64,000 bases of DNA from Neoceratodus forsteri (taxonomy: Eukaryota > Chordata > Ceratodontiformes > Ceratodontidae): NCBI GenBank assembly GCA_016271365.2, contig CM028129.1, positions 1,008,133,501-1,008,197,500 of the forward strand, written 5' to 3'. Shown here in pieces: positions 54,270 to 63,739 of the stretch. A model generated the notes under the pieces. That model saw nothing but the letters and a program-made list of their open reading frames with translations. It searched no databases and was not told the DNA's origin. A program made the translations under genes and the position numbers. The stretch's first letter is position 1; every line of letters begins with the position of its first letter.

Positions 54270-55060
54270 CTTGGTAGACCAACACCACAGACAAGTGGGT
54301 CTTGGAGGTAGTGAGCCAGGGACTGTCTCTAAGCTTCAAATCACTTCCCAAACTAAGAGGCAGACATCCCCCAACTACTCCTGCAGACAGAATTATTCTG
54401 GAGGCAGAGGTGGCAAACCTATTGTCAATCAGAGCAGTGGAGCCTGTCCCCCTACTACAGAGGGGCAAAGGCTTCTACTCCAGATACTTCCTCACCCAGA
54501 AGAAAAATGGGGACAGGTGACCCATTCTGGATTTGAGACTCCTGAACAAACATGTGGCAAAGCCAAAGTTCAGGATGGTCACTTTGGCCATGATTATCCC
54601 TATACTGCAAAAAAGGAGACTGGTTGGCATCCTTGGACCTAAAGGATGCCTATTTCCACATCCCAGTCTGACCCAGCCACAAAGTACTTGAGGTGCAGAT
54701 TGCCCTCGGGCCACTACCAGTTTGCAGCCATGCCATTCAGCTTAACCTCTGCTCCCAGGGCATTCACAAAGTGTCTGGCTGTAGTAGTGGCACACTTGAG
54801 ATGGCAGGGAGTGACTGTGTTCCCATACCTAGACTGGCTTGTCGTAGGACAGTCCCTGCAACAAACCCGAGACTTCTTGGCTCGCACTTGGAGCAGATTT
54901 GAGTTTCTGGGCTTCCTGATAAATGTCCAGAAGTCCCAGCTGGAGCCAGTCCAGGTCCTGGACTTCATAGGCACAGAACTGGACACCATCCATTGAAGAG
55001 CTTTTCTTCCACAGGACAGAGTAAGTGGTATAATGCAGCTGGTAGGATCATTCCAACTAA
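54270..55060 (+). pseudogene. D7 reverse transcriptase, one catalytic Asp codon missing
   Basis: DKWVLEVVSQGLSLSFKSLPKLR (54,290-54,355), EAEVANLLSIRAVEPV (54,400-54,450), KGFYSRYFLTQKKNGDR (54,465-54,520), LDLKDAYFHIPV (in a shifted frame near 54,630-54,665), YQFAAMPFSLTSAPRAFTKC (54,715-54,775), then VFPYLDWLVVGQS (54,820-54,855). The expected YLDDWL is YLDWL: one Asp codon is deleted without changing frame. EPVQVLDFIGTELDTIH (54,940-54,995) ends the domain. Confidence 0.85.
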
Positions 55061-55165
55061 ACAGACCCAGGCCAGCAAGGCAGTTTCTGTGGCTACTGGG
55101 CCACATGGCAGCTGCCACAGTAGTGGGGCCAGGCTCCAGATTTCAGATGAGACATTCAGTCCCAC

Positions 55166-55700
55166 TTGCGAGCTCACTGGTCTCAGAGAAGAACTTCCCT
55201 AGCCAAACTGGTGCCAGTCACAAACACCCTGTTACAGGCCCTGCAGTGGTGGTTAGACAGCGAGAACCTCAGGAAGGGAACCCCCCCCCTTCAAAAGGAG
55301 CATACGTCAGTGGTGCTTACCACAGATGCTTCAGTCCTGGGCTGGGCGGGCACTCATGCTCGACCTAACAGCCAGTGGTACATGGTCCCCTCAAAAATCA
55401 CTTCTGCACATAAATCTGTTAGAGCTCAGGGCAGTGTACCTGGCTCTTCAGGCATTTGCTCTCACCTAAAAAACAAAACGATAACAGATCAGAACAGACA
55501 ACACTACCACCATATATTACATTAACAAACAAGGGGGAACCAGGTCCACACCGCTGTGCACAGAGGCCATGTAGGTGTGGAGCCTGGCCTGTTCCCTGTA
55601 GGTGTCTCTGTCTGCCATCCACTTACCAGGGAAGGGCAATATTCTGGCAGACTCCCTCAGCAGGATCAGCCAGAATCCTCATGGGTGGTCCCTGAATACA
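55166..55700 (+). pseudogene. D7 RNase H domain
   Basis: SVVLTTDASVLGWAGTHA (55,308-55,358, first Asp), a HINLLELRAV block in a shifted frame (55,400-55,440), IRTDNTTTIYYINKQG (about 55,490-55,535, in another frame), and GKGNILADSLSRISQ (55,632-55,673, last Asp). The four acidic positions can all be found, but they lie in three frames. Confidence 0.8.
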
Positions 55701-55719
55701 GAGGTACTTCAGTCAGTAT

Positions 55720-56060
55720 TCAGATGGTGGGGCATCCCAGAGATAGATCTTTCTGCCTCCACGAACAATCACCAGCTGCCATAGTTCTGTTGCAGGCCTC
55801 CAAACAGGGGCACTATTCCAGTGGATGCTTAACACTAGACTGGTCGGACAGATTCCTGTATGCCTTCCCTCCCTTCCCCCTGCTGCTTGGGACTCTGATA
55901 AAGCTCAGGTCACACACAACCTGCAACAATGATCTTGGTGGCACCAGACTGGGCAAGGCAGCCATGGTACTCCCTCCTGCTGACCCTATCTGCCTCACAG
56001 CCAATCCACCTGCCCCAGAGGCACAACCTGCTAACATCCTCTTAGGGCATGACCCTGTAC
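55720..56060 (+). pseudogene. D7 Dam-like methyltransferase domain
   Basis: WWGIPEIDLSASTNNHQLP (55,728-55,784; DLFA changed to DLSA), then, after shifts, a DRFLYAFPPFPLLLGTLIKL block (55,846-55,905) and MILVAPDWARQPWYSLLLTL (near 55,927-55,985), followed by LPQRHNLLTSS (56,010-56,045). This is the same order as in D2. The APDW motif is kept. Confidence 0.7.
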
Positions 56061-56089
56061 CCCGACCTAAGTTCCCTGAAACTGAAGGC

Positions 56090-57480
56090 TTGGTTCTCGA
56101 AGATTTAGAATTTGCTAGCCTAAACCTTTCCGAAGAGGTTTTGACCATGCTCAGGGGCTCTAGGAAGCCATCAGCCAAGAAAAATTATACATCGAAATGG
56201 GAAGGGTTTTCTGTTTGGTGCTTAGGAAGAGATATTATTCCCTCCAGGGCTGGTCTTTCTGTTCTTCTGGACTATTTGACCCACCTCCATGCCCTTGACT
56301 GTCTACCTTGAAGGTCCATCTGGTCACAACCTCTGCCTGTGTCTCTGCAGGTAAAGGCAGGTCCATGGCCTCTCACCCTGTCTCTAGGAAGTTTTTCAAA
56401 GGTTTCAACCAACTTCACTCTCCCCTTAGGGGAGCCAGTTCCAGCCTGGAATGTTAACATCTGTATTGCCAGGCTAATGGAGCCCCCTTTTAAGCCGGTG
56501 CCAACCTCAGACTTGAAGTATGTCACAAGGAAAATGCTTTTCCTGGTGGCTATCACTTCAGCCAGTCGAATAAGTGAATTACAGGCCTTGTGTACAGATC
56601 TGAGCTACATCTCCTTCCACGGTGGTTCTCAGGACCAATAGAAAATTCATTCCTAAGGTGATCCTCAAACTTTCATCTGAATCAATCCATTACATTACCT
56701 GTTTTCTTCACTGAATTCCAGCTCATCTGAGTGGAAACTACATAGCCTGGATGTCTCGAGGGCACTAAGCCACTACCTCGACAGGACCAAGGCTCATAGA
56801 GCAGAACATACCCAGCAGTTCCTCACCTATGTCAAAGTAGGTAAAAGGCAAACCTGTATCCAAACGAGCCATTGCACGCTGGATAGTAGCTTGCATACAG
56901 TTCTGGGACACTAAAGTTGGTAAGCAGGATCCCCTGGGCCTCAGGGCGCATTCTGCCAGGGGCACAACTGCCTCAGTGGCAGCTGCAAGGGGTATTCCTC
57001 TATTGCAAATCTGCAAAATGCATACATAGAAAACTAAAAAAACAAAGAACCTGAGTGTGCAGGCACTGAGGCAGTGGTTACCCCAGAGGGCACTGGCCAG
57101 GAAGCCAAGTTTCAAAGAAATACAAAATCAAACATACCCCTATAATGTAATGCATCATGGGCTGTATATGCAAATCACCAAAGAATATTATGCTGGTTCA
57201 ACTTTAAGCAGAAATGCGTGGTGCCGAAAGGCCTCTCACACAATCTGCAAAGAGTGCTAACAGAAGAACATACACGTGTTGCGTCCTACCAGGACTCGTC
57301 TGTGTGACACCCCAGTGGAATGAACCAGCTACCCTAAGATGGTCTGTCTGGGTTATGTTGTGGTGAACCCAATAAAAACATGGAAAACTGTTCACACTTT
57401 TTTACCAAGCATTATTGCTTGGGCACATAGTCCAGATGTGATGCCAGATTTGGCACAGCAGTCCTGCAGAACCTTTTCCT
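56090..57480 (+). pseudogene. D7 tyrosine recombinase
   Basis: SRKPSAKKNYTSKWEGFSVWC (56,158-56,220) begins the core-binding part. LVAITSASRISELQALCTDLSYISFH (56,540-56,617) holds the first catalytic-Arg box in SASRISEL form. The His-x-x-Arg box is GLRAHSARGTTA (near 56,938-56,975, HSAR). Then an IPLLQICK block is cut by a 342-bp insertion and continues KTVHTF (57,383-57,400) to DARFGTAVLQNLF near 57,437-57,480. Several shifts occur. Confidence 0.8.
57036..57377. mobile_element. 342-bp insertion with 12-bp target duplication in D7 YR
   Basis: ACATAGAAAACT (57,024-57,035) and ACATGGAAAACT (57,378-57,389) flank the insert and differ by one base. D2 has the uninterrupted sequence here. The insert starts with A7 and ends with CCCAATAAAAA, like a short processed transcript or SINE with a polyadenylation signal near its 3' end. 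No coding content is recognised. The source gene or family is unknown. Confidence 0.65.
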
Positions 57481-57499
57481 AAAGTAGGTTTTGTGCCCA

Positions 57500-57640
57500 A
57501 CCTCCAAAGGTACTGCTTGGTAGTCTGCATTAGTTTTATCATGCTGAGTGATTCCTGGGGTTAGAAGAAAAAATTACTCACCATAGTAATCTTGTTTCTT
57601 CCAGGGGATTACTCAGTATGATTAAAGCTCCCACCCTGCC
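57500..57640 (+). repeat. D7 internal complementary region (ICR)
   Basis: GCATTAGTTTTATCATGCTG through TTCCTGGGGTTAG is the reverse complement of the left end (47,322-47,360, about 80 percent). AAGAAAAAATTACTCACC through TTCTTCCAGGGGAT is the reverse complement of the right end (58,080-58,120). The halves meet near 57,563. Confidence 0.85.
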
Positions 57641-57789
57641 TCCCCTACCTGAACCAAAGGAAAAAGGGGACAGACTCTTAATTCTGCACCCTTGCTGTCA
57701 CAGGCTGTTTATGTGGTCCCTGGTTAAAGTTCAAGTTTTTTATCCAGTTGGAACACATTGTTGTCCCTTTTTTAGGGACTTTTGTTTTT

Positions 57790-57905
57790 GGGGATAGAAA
57801 CATAGACTTTGTCGACAGATAAGGATCGCTTGGCCCACCTAGTCTGCCCATTTCCTTACCTACAGGATAAGGGGGCTTAATCCTCATAGTTTAGCTAGCT
57901 AGAGG
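57790..57905 (-). repeat. CR1 3' UTR fragment in D7
   Basis: ATAGAAACATAGACTTTGTCGACAGATAAGG through CACCTAGTCTGCCCA resembles 58,870-58,940 (AGCAGATACAGGCC to CTATCTAGTCTGC). ATAGAAACATAG has the form of the CR1 octamer tail. It is probably a heavily 5'-truncated CR1 or derived SINE, on the minus strand. Confidence 0.5.
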
Positions 57906-57925
57906 GTCTTTACTCTGTTAGGTTG

Positions 57926-58120
57926 CATAATGAATCTGAACACTTCAGAGTGCAGCAGTTACTAGAGGCAGCAGTTTGAAATTGGCACGAGCCAATGAGA
58001 CTTCCATCATTTGCATAAATTCCATCTCTCCGGGGCAGTTCAACACTGAAGGCTGACTGCATTAGTTTAATCATACTGCGTGATCCCCTGGAAGAAACAA
58101 GATTAATATAGTAATTTGTT
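57926..58120 (+). repeat. D7 right inverted repeat and right end
   Basis: The segment GAATCTGAACACTTCAGAGTGCAGC through CTGCATTAGTTTAATC is the partner of the left repeat. The last about 40 bases (GAAGAAACAAGATTAATATAGTAATTTGTT) extend beyond it and pair with the ICR. Confidence 0.85.
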
Positions 58121-58636
58121 CTTGTCATGCATAAGGACAGGCGATGCTCAGTACAGTCCTGTCTTTTATTCTGAAGGTCCCTATAGCTTTCCATGTTAAC
58201 CAGGAAGTCTGTCTCCCGTTCTTCTTTCTGCAGCCTTCTCACCCAAGGAGAAGGAGTTGCACGGGTTAGATTTCCAACGTGACATTAGGACATATCTTAG
58301 ATGGACTGCTGAGTTCTAGAAATCAGTTGGGTTGTTCATTCTCAGAGCGGGGCCAAGCAGGGACAAAAAGCCTCTTAGGCCACCCTAGCTAGACGGGTAA
58401 GGGCCTGCATTGCCAAGGCTTATGTCGCAGAGAAGAGGCCTCAGACTCTCATCTAGTATCACTCCACCAGGGCTGTGGCCACCTCCTGGGTGGAGAGAGG
58501 TGAGGCATCTCTTTTAGAGTTATACAAGGCAGCTACGTGGTCCTCCGTCCACACATTCACCAGGCACTACAGATTGGATGTTCAGTACTTTGCTGATGCG
58601 GCCTTGGGTCGCAGTGTTTTGCAGGTGGCAGTTAGG
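58121..58636 (+). pseudogene. D6 tyrosine recombinase, C-terminal piece
   Basis: Reading resumes directly where 47,321 left off. HKDR follows at 58,127-58,140. A block near 58,225-58,300 stands at the position of the second conserved region. STRAVATSWVERGEASLLELYKAATWSSVHTFTRHYRLDV (58,470-58,580, one frame) is the HxxR box (the first His is lost or in another frame) followed by the KAATWSS and terminal Tyr (RHYRLDV) region. ADAALGRSVLQVAVR ends the protein at about 58,636. Confidence 0.8.
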
Positions 58637-58685
58637 TAAATTCCTGTCCTGTAACATGGTTGCTGTATGGGACAATTCTTGTCTG

Positions 58686-58815
58686 GGTACTGCTGCTTAG
58701 AACCCAGTTGTAATAACTGCCCATTGACAGTGTGAGGCACTACAGAAAGAAGAAATTTCTTCATACGTACTGTAATTTCTTTTTCTGTTAGCTCCTACAT
58801 TGTCAGTGGGGCCTG
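58686..58815 (+). repeat. D6 internal complementary region (ICR)
   Basis: The first half (58,686-58,746) is the reverse complement of the left end at 38,840-38,900. After the junction, near 58,746, comes AGAAGAAATTTCTTCATACGT, expected to mirror the missing right end. A second CATTGTCAGTGGGGC word at 58,798-58,813 fits the part of the ICR that mirrors the right inverted repeat. Confidence 0.7.
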
Positions 58816-58869
58816 CCTGGTAGCATCACTCCTGCAGGAGAACATTGTCCAGTATACCAGTGCGAGGAT

Positions 58870-59257
58870 GTCCATTCTACGAACCTACAAAATTGCTAGC
58901 AGATACAGGCCATTCGGTCTATCTAGTCTGCTCGAGTGTGTAGCACTTCAGTCCATTAGACTGCAGCTGCCCCCCCCCTTCACATGTCCTCCCTCTATCT
59001 CCCACCCCCTCACGATTTGTACCCTCCACTTGAATCTACCTCACCCCCTCTTGAAGCCCCCAACACTCTGCAGTGATACAACTTCCTCTGGCAGAGCATT
59101 CTACCCTGTCATCACCTTTCTGTGAAATAGTGCCTCCTCATTTCCCTCTTGAACCTGCCCCCTTCCAGCTTCATAGTGTCCCCTGGTTTCCCTTCCGCCT
59201 TTCAGATTGAACATACACCTGGTGTCTACTTTGTTCAACCCCTTCAGGAACTTGAAG
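58870..59257 (-). pseudogene. CR1 fragment with RT C-terminus, cut by D8
   Basis: On the minus strand, shifted frames read FLKGLNKVD near 59,250, an ETRGH block near 59,180, and NALPEEVV and VGGFKRG near 59,100-59,050. This is the C-terminus of a CR1-type RT, followed by a 3' UTR ending at about 58,873 with GTTCGTAGAATG, an octamer-like tail. It is cut on its 5' side at 59,257 by D8, so the rest should lie beyond D8. Confidence 0.6.
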
Positions 59258-59440
59258 TTCTAGGGACATGGATATGTTGTTCATCCACACTCATTGGCAG
59301 GTATCCTTGCCGCTTTAAATCTTGCCGGAAGGTCTTCAAGCTTGCTCCTCCCACCCACCCGGGTGGTATAACTCGGCTCCCTCACCATGACGCCAGATCT
59401 TCCTTACCGCCTGCAGTGCCAGGGTTCCTCCATAACGCTT
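59258..59440 (+). repeat. D8 left inverted repeat
   Basis: It is homologous to 26,154-26,323, including CACTCATTGGCAGGTATCC and AAGCTTGCTCCTCCCACCCA. Its first 43 bases match the reverse complement of the D3 ICR better than the D3 left end does. Confidence 0.9.
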
Positions 59441-59527
59441 CTGCTTGAGACTGGTTCCTATTTCTCCGTTTGCGGATTTAAAAATAAATTTTGCGAAAAG
59501 ACTTCAGTCTTCTATCCCTCTGCTGCG

Positions 59528-61560
59528 ATGGACAATCGACTCCCGGATTCGGAGATGCCCATGCGGGCAGAAGATGTCTCGACGGATCCACACTCACGTG
59601 TGTTCTACTGCTTAGGCCTTGAGCACGACCCGCAGGCTTACGACCTGTGCTCATCTTTTCTCGGCCTCGTCCCTCAAGACCGTGCTGCCCGATTGCAACT
59701 GGGCCGTCCGAAGAAGCGCTCCTCCGGTGAAGTCCAAGGAGGCCCGGTTGGCGGTGTCCAGCGGCGGGTTTCAGGGATCAGCTCGAAGCGGATGGTCGCC
59801 TCAAGAGGAGCGCGCTAGGGTCAGATCTTCCTCGGCCAGCATTTATCCCACTTCTCTGGGCTCTTCTTACACGGCTTCTTTAAGGAGTTTCGTCTGTCCC
59901 TCTCCACTAAAGGAGAAGGGCCACGTTGCGGGACCTTATTCTCGGTCCAAAAGAGGGACAAGGGTAAGTCCCTCCGTCGACGCTCTTGGGAGGCGGGAAG
60001 GGTCCCTCTCCCGGGCCGTCGACCGTCGGCCGATTCGACCAACTCGGCTTCGACCACTGGCCTCACGGTGTCCCGTCAGGTCAGTTGACGAGACTCCACC
60101 GATGAAGTCGAGATTTTCTCGACCCATTGGACGGGCTGTCGCTTTTAGCAGCTGAGATTCCCTCTCCCGGTTCCCCGGGAGGAGTTGAGGATCCTGATGG
60201 GCTCGCCTGTGCCTCCGGTTCCGGGCCCTCGGATGCACCATCCGAGCGAAGGAGTGCGGTTCCGGCCGACACCTCCCGCACCGACCTCGGAAATTCCGGA
60301 CTCTCGTCTCGGTCTCGGACCTCTTGCGGTCAGCCGATCCCACCGCTCAAGGCGGTCTCGGTCTCGCACCTGCGTAAGCGGGATGTCGCCGCTGGCCTCG
60401 CCCTCCTCCTCAGATGAGGGGAGGCTTCGGCGTAAATTACGTCGACGGTACGAGGACCTTATGTTGCAACAGCTCCTCCTGGCCGGGAGTAAGCCGACCC
60501 CGTCGCCTTCCCCGGCCATTAAGTGGCTGTCACCGGAGCTGCCGACACAACCCCTCGACTTATCCGAGGAGCCTATACCCAGGCCGGTTGTTCGGCCAAA
60601 ACCAGCTGCTCCACCGATTCCGGTGGAACCTCCGCCTCCACAGCCACCAATTGGGGCTCCGACCAAGGATTCTCGGTCGGCTAAGGGTCTACCCGATCGG
60701 CTGTCAGTTACCCTCACTCCCGACCGACCTCGGCAGGTGAAGGGTGGCTCAGGCCAGAGGCAGCTCTTCGAGGACTCTTCCGAGTCCGAAGATGATTCCT
60801 CCTTTTTCTCCAAGCGACTGGACTTGGAGTCTTCAGGAGGTCAGTCAATGGACGATAGCCCGTCGTCCTTCCTAGGACTGCTTCGGCTCATCTCGGAGTC
60901 CACCGGGATGGAGCTCGAACCCGTTTCCAAACGGGCCAGGTATCCCCTCACGGAGATTCTGGACCGAGGGGATTCTCCGACGGAGGCCTTTCCGGTGGCC
61001 GAGGCCATAGTGGGTCCGGCACTGGAGCTTTGGCAGCACCCTGCTTCCTGCCCTGCGCCTTCGGCCAGGATGGCCAGGAAGTATGCGGTCCCTACTGGTT
61101 CCTTGTCCGGTTTTGAACACCCCTCTGCTGAGGGTTGGTTACCGACACGTTTTCCGGCGCCCGGCAACGCCAGGGATGTGGACAAACCTCCTGACAAGGG
61201 AGTCCAGAAATTGGACTATGTCGGGCGAAAAGTCACGCTCACGTCCCTCGCCGGCCTTCAGGCCAGTTCGCCATCCTCATGGCACATTTTCTCATGCCTG
61301 TTGGGCTCCCTGGATGAGGTCACCCTCATCTTCCCACCGATCTGCAGACTACGGTTAAGCAGGTGCGGGACCAGGGCAGGGCAGTGGCCAAACAGCAGCT
61401 CCAGACTGCTTTGGATATAGGGGACTCATGTGCCAGATCGGTGGCGGCCGCAGTGGCTATGCGTCGGCGGGTTTGGCTGAGGATATCCACCTTTACTTCG
61501 GATACCCAGCACAAGTTGGCGGATGTTCCCTTTTTGGGGACTGACCTCTTCGGCCCTGGG
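59528..61560 (+). pseudogene. D8 gag-like ORF1
   Basis: It starts MDNRLPDSEMPM (59,528) with the Cys/His cluster shifted across frames (DPHS, YCLGLEHDPQAYDLCSSF, 59,588-59,660). It runs through the Ser/Arg-rich and Pro-rich middle, and 60,185-61,420 is open for 411 codons. That stretch includes RSHRSRRSRSRTC (60,340-60,375), RRKLRRRYEDLMLQQLLLAG (60,430-60,490), an acidic SSESEDDSSFF patch (near 60,780-60,810) and the DKPPDKGVQKLDYV block (61,180-61,220). It is the best view of family C gag in the window. Confidence 0.85.
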
Positions 61561-62620
61561 GTGGAAGGTCACCTGCAGAGGATCGAGAAGTCCAATGCTA
61601 CCTTGGACTCGAGTCTCTTCACTCAGAAGGACAAGGCGCCAAACCACAGCTAAGCCCTTTCGTCCTTCTGTATGCCCCGGCGCGCCCGCCCAGAACGCCA
61701 GGGCCAGGCTCGGCCTTGGCATCCCAAACCCAAGCCGCCGGCTTCCTCTAACAGGAGGCAGGGAGGAAAGGCCCAGGAGGTCCCTCGGCGGTCCCTCCTC
61801 CCAAGCCTGCCCAGTGACGGGCTGAGGGGTGCTGCCCCCATTCCCGCCACCTTAGTCTCTCTGGGTCCCCATGGGGGACTGCCCCCGCACTTCCATTCCG
61901 CCTGGTCCGCTGTTTCCACGGACAGGTGGGTCTTGAAGGTGGTGGGAAGAGGCCTGCCTCTGGAATTCGAGCAGGCACCACCCTTCAGAGCCGTGGCCCC
62001 TCGGGGGCTCGGGATCCCCAGCCTCACTGGCGGCTTGTCGAGCCGACATCGCTCTCCTCCTCCAGAAGGAGGTGATAAGAGAGGTGGTGGACCCTCCTTC
62101 AGACCCAGGGTTTGTGTCCAGGTACTTCCTGGTTCCGAAACGGACGGGGGGCTGGCGCCCCATTCTCGACCTACACGACCTAAACAAGTTCCTAAGGTCT
62201 CGAACCTTCAGGATGGTCACTCTGGCTCAGATAATACCATCCTTGGAACGCGGCGTGTGGTTCTGCTCTCTGGACTTGCAGGGCCGCGTTTTTCACGTCC
62301 CTATCCGTCCGTCTCACAGAGATTCTTCGCTTCGGCGGAAGGATCCCTCTTGAGTTCAAGCCATGCCCTTGGCTTGTCTCCAGCTCCCAGGGTCTTCACC
62401 AAATGCATGGCAGTGGTGACAGCATTCCTGCGGCGCCGAGGGGTCCGGGTGTACCCTTACCTGGACGACTGGCTGATAGCAGCTCCCTCCAGGAAGGAGG
62501 CGGAGTGGTCCAGAGATCTGGCCCTCCAGGTCTGCTCTCAACTGGGCCTCCTTATCAACGAGGCAAAGTCGGAACTCGAGCCGAAGCAGGTGATTCTATT
62601 CATCGGGGCGCAGCTCGACT
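61560..62620 (+). pseudogene. D8 reverse transcriptase
   Basis: TDRWVLKVVGRGLPLEF (61,918-61,968), VIREVVDPPSDPGFVSRYFLVPKRTGGWRPILDLHDLNKFL (across 62,070-62,193; motif in the middle is GWRPILDLHDLN), then a shifted palm block, and VYPYLDDWLIAAPS at 62,451-62,490. A 491-codon open frame (61,672-63,147) covers RT and RNase H, but it is out of the correct register between about 62,000 and 62,380. YLDD is intact. Confidence 0.85.
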
Positions 62621-63620
62621 CTCTTCGAGCCAGAGCGCGGCTCCCGGCGGACAGGGCCGAGGTTCTTTCCTCCTTTGCCCGATCATTTCTGGTTGGGCAA
62701 TTGCGCCCTGCCCGGGACTTCCTGCGCCTCCTGGGTCTCATGGCGGCCTGCACCAGCGTGGTCCGTTGGGCCCGCTGGAACATGCGTCCCCTTCAGTGGG
62801 GACTGGCCAGCCAGTGGTCACAACGCTGCGATCCTTTGGACCAGCTTGTGTCGGTGACACAGGGGATGTGGAACGCTCTCCAGTGGTGGACCGTTCCAGA
62901 TCATTTGCAGGAGGGCATCCCGTTCGTCCGCCCCGAGCCGACGGTCTCTCTATCGACCGATGCCTCTCTGGGTTGGGTGCCCATCTGGGGAACACGGGCT
63001 CATGGCCTCTGGTCCCAGCGAAGTCCGATGCCACATCAACCTGCTGGAGCTCGCGGTCCGCCTAGCTCTCCACCGCGCTGCTCCGTTCCTCCGGGGTCAA
63101 GTGGTCCGAGTCCCAGACGGACAATACCACGACCATGTACTATCTAAACCGCCAGGGCGGGCCAGCGCTCCATGCTTCTATGGAAGGAAGCTCCGCATTT
63201 GGTCACTCGTCGCAGCCTGGAGGCGGATCTCCTAGCCATTCACGTGGCAGGAGCCTCCAACACCCTGGCCGATGCCCTGAGCCGGATAGGGGCTGCATCC
63301 CACAGTGGTCTCTCCTGCCGGAGTAGTACAGCATCTGTTCTCCCATTGGGGCACACCTCAGGTGGACCTGTTTGCCTCAGGAGAGCATCGGGCTGAGTCT
63401 GTTCCATGCCCGCCTCAGCAGGGCTCGCTGCAGGGGGATGCCTTCTCGAGGCAGTGGACCCCGGGCCTCTTTTACGCCTTTCCCCCATTTCCCTTGATCC
63501 ACAAGGTGCTTCTCAAGGCGAGGAGGGACAAGGCGCAGGTGATTCTGATAGCCCCAGACTGGCCTCGCCAGTTCTGGTACCCAGATCTCCTCAGTCTCAG
63601 CTCCAGGACTCCGCGGCAGC
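62620..63620 (+). pseudogene. D8 RNase H and Dam-like domains
   Basis: VSLSTDASLGW (62,943-62,972, with Met-Gly lost against D3), a shifted HINLLEL (63,031-63,050), DNTTTMYYLNRQGG (63,118-63,160, in another frame), ASNTLADALSRIGA (63,253-63,290), then HWGTPQVDLFAS (63,345-63,382), WTPGLFYAFPPFPLIHKVLLKA (63,455-63,520) and VILIAPDWPRQFWYPDLLSL (63,540-63,600). The Dam-like APDW motif is kept. At least four small indels separate it from D3. Confidence 0.85.
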
Positions 63621-63739
63621 TTCCAGCTCGCCCGGACCTGCTCTCAGTCAATCAGGGAAGGTGTTCCATCCAGACCTTCAGTCCCTGCACCTGACCGGCC
63701 TGGTTCCTGAGTGGCTAGAGTTCCAGGCCTTGGGTCTTT

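Larger units (their letters stand above)
47322..58120 (+). mobile_element. DIRS retrotransposon D7 (family A), interrupted
   Basis: Both ends and ICR can be matched. The left end (from CTAACCCTAGGAATCGCTC) is the reverse complement of the first half of the ICR at 57,500-57,565, and the right end (to TAATTTGTT at 58,120) pairs with the second half. The order is left inverted repeat, gag (47,876-49,124 and 53,873-54,230), pol (54,270-56,060), YR (56,090-57,480), ICR and right inverted repeat. Inserts are LINE-A2 (49,125-53,872), a 342-bp retro-insertion (57,036-57,377) and a CR1 fragment (57,790-57,905). Without inserts it would be about 5.6 kb. Confidence 0.88.
38840..58870 (+). mobile_element. 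DIRS retrotransposon D6 (family E), multiply interrupted
   Basis: D6 is a diverged DIRS family. Its left end (38,840-38,900) is the approximate reverse complement of the first half of its ICR (58,686-58,746). It holds gag remnants (40,346-40,980 and 42,895-43,080), RT (43,300-43,880), RNase H and Dam-like parts (44,400-45,115), and YR in three pieces (45,130-45,285; 47,060-47,321; 58,121-58,636). It is split by a repeat block (about 40,985-42,895), LINE-B (45,288-47,056) and D7 (47,322-58,120). The right inverted repeat is not seen, because a CR1 fragment and D8 lie where it should be. Confidence 0.75.

Noticed and set aside
60145..60813. 222-codon minus-strand open frame
   Set aside because: It lies opposite the GC-rich gag of D8, whose plus-strand frame is supported by homology with D3. 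High GC content makes stop-free antisense frames likely.
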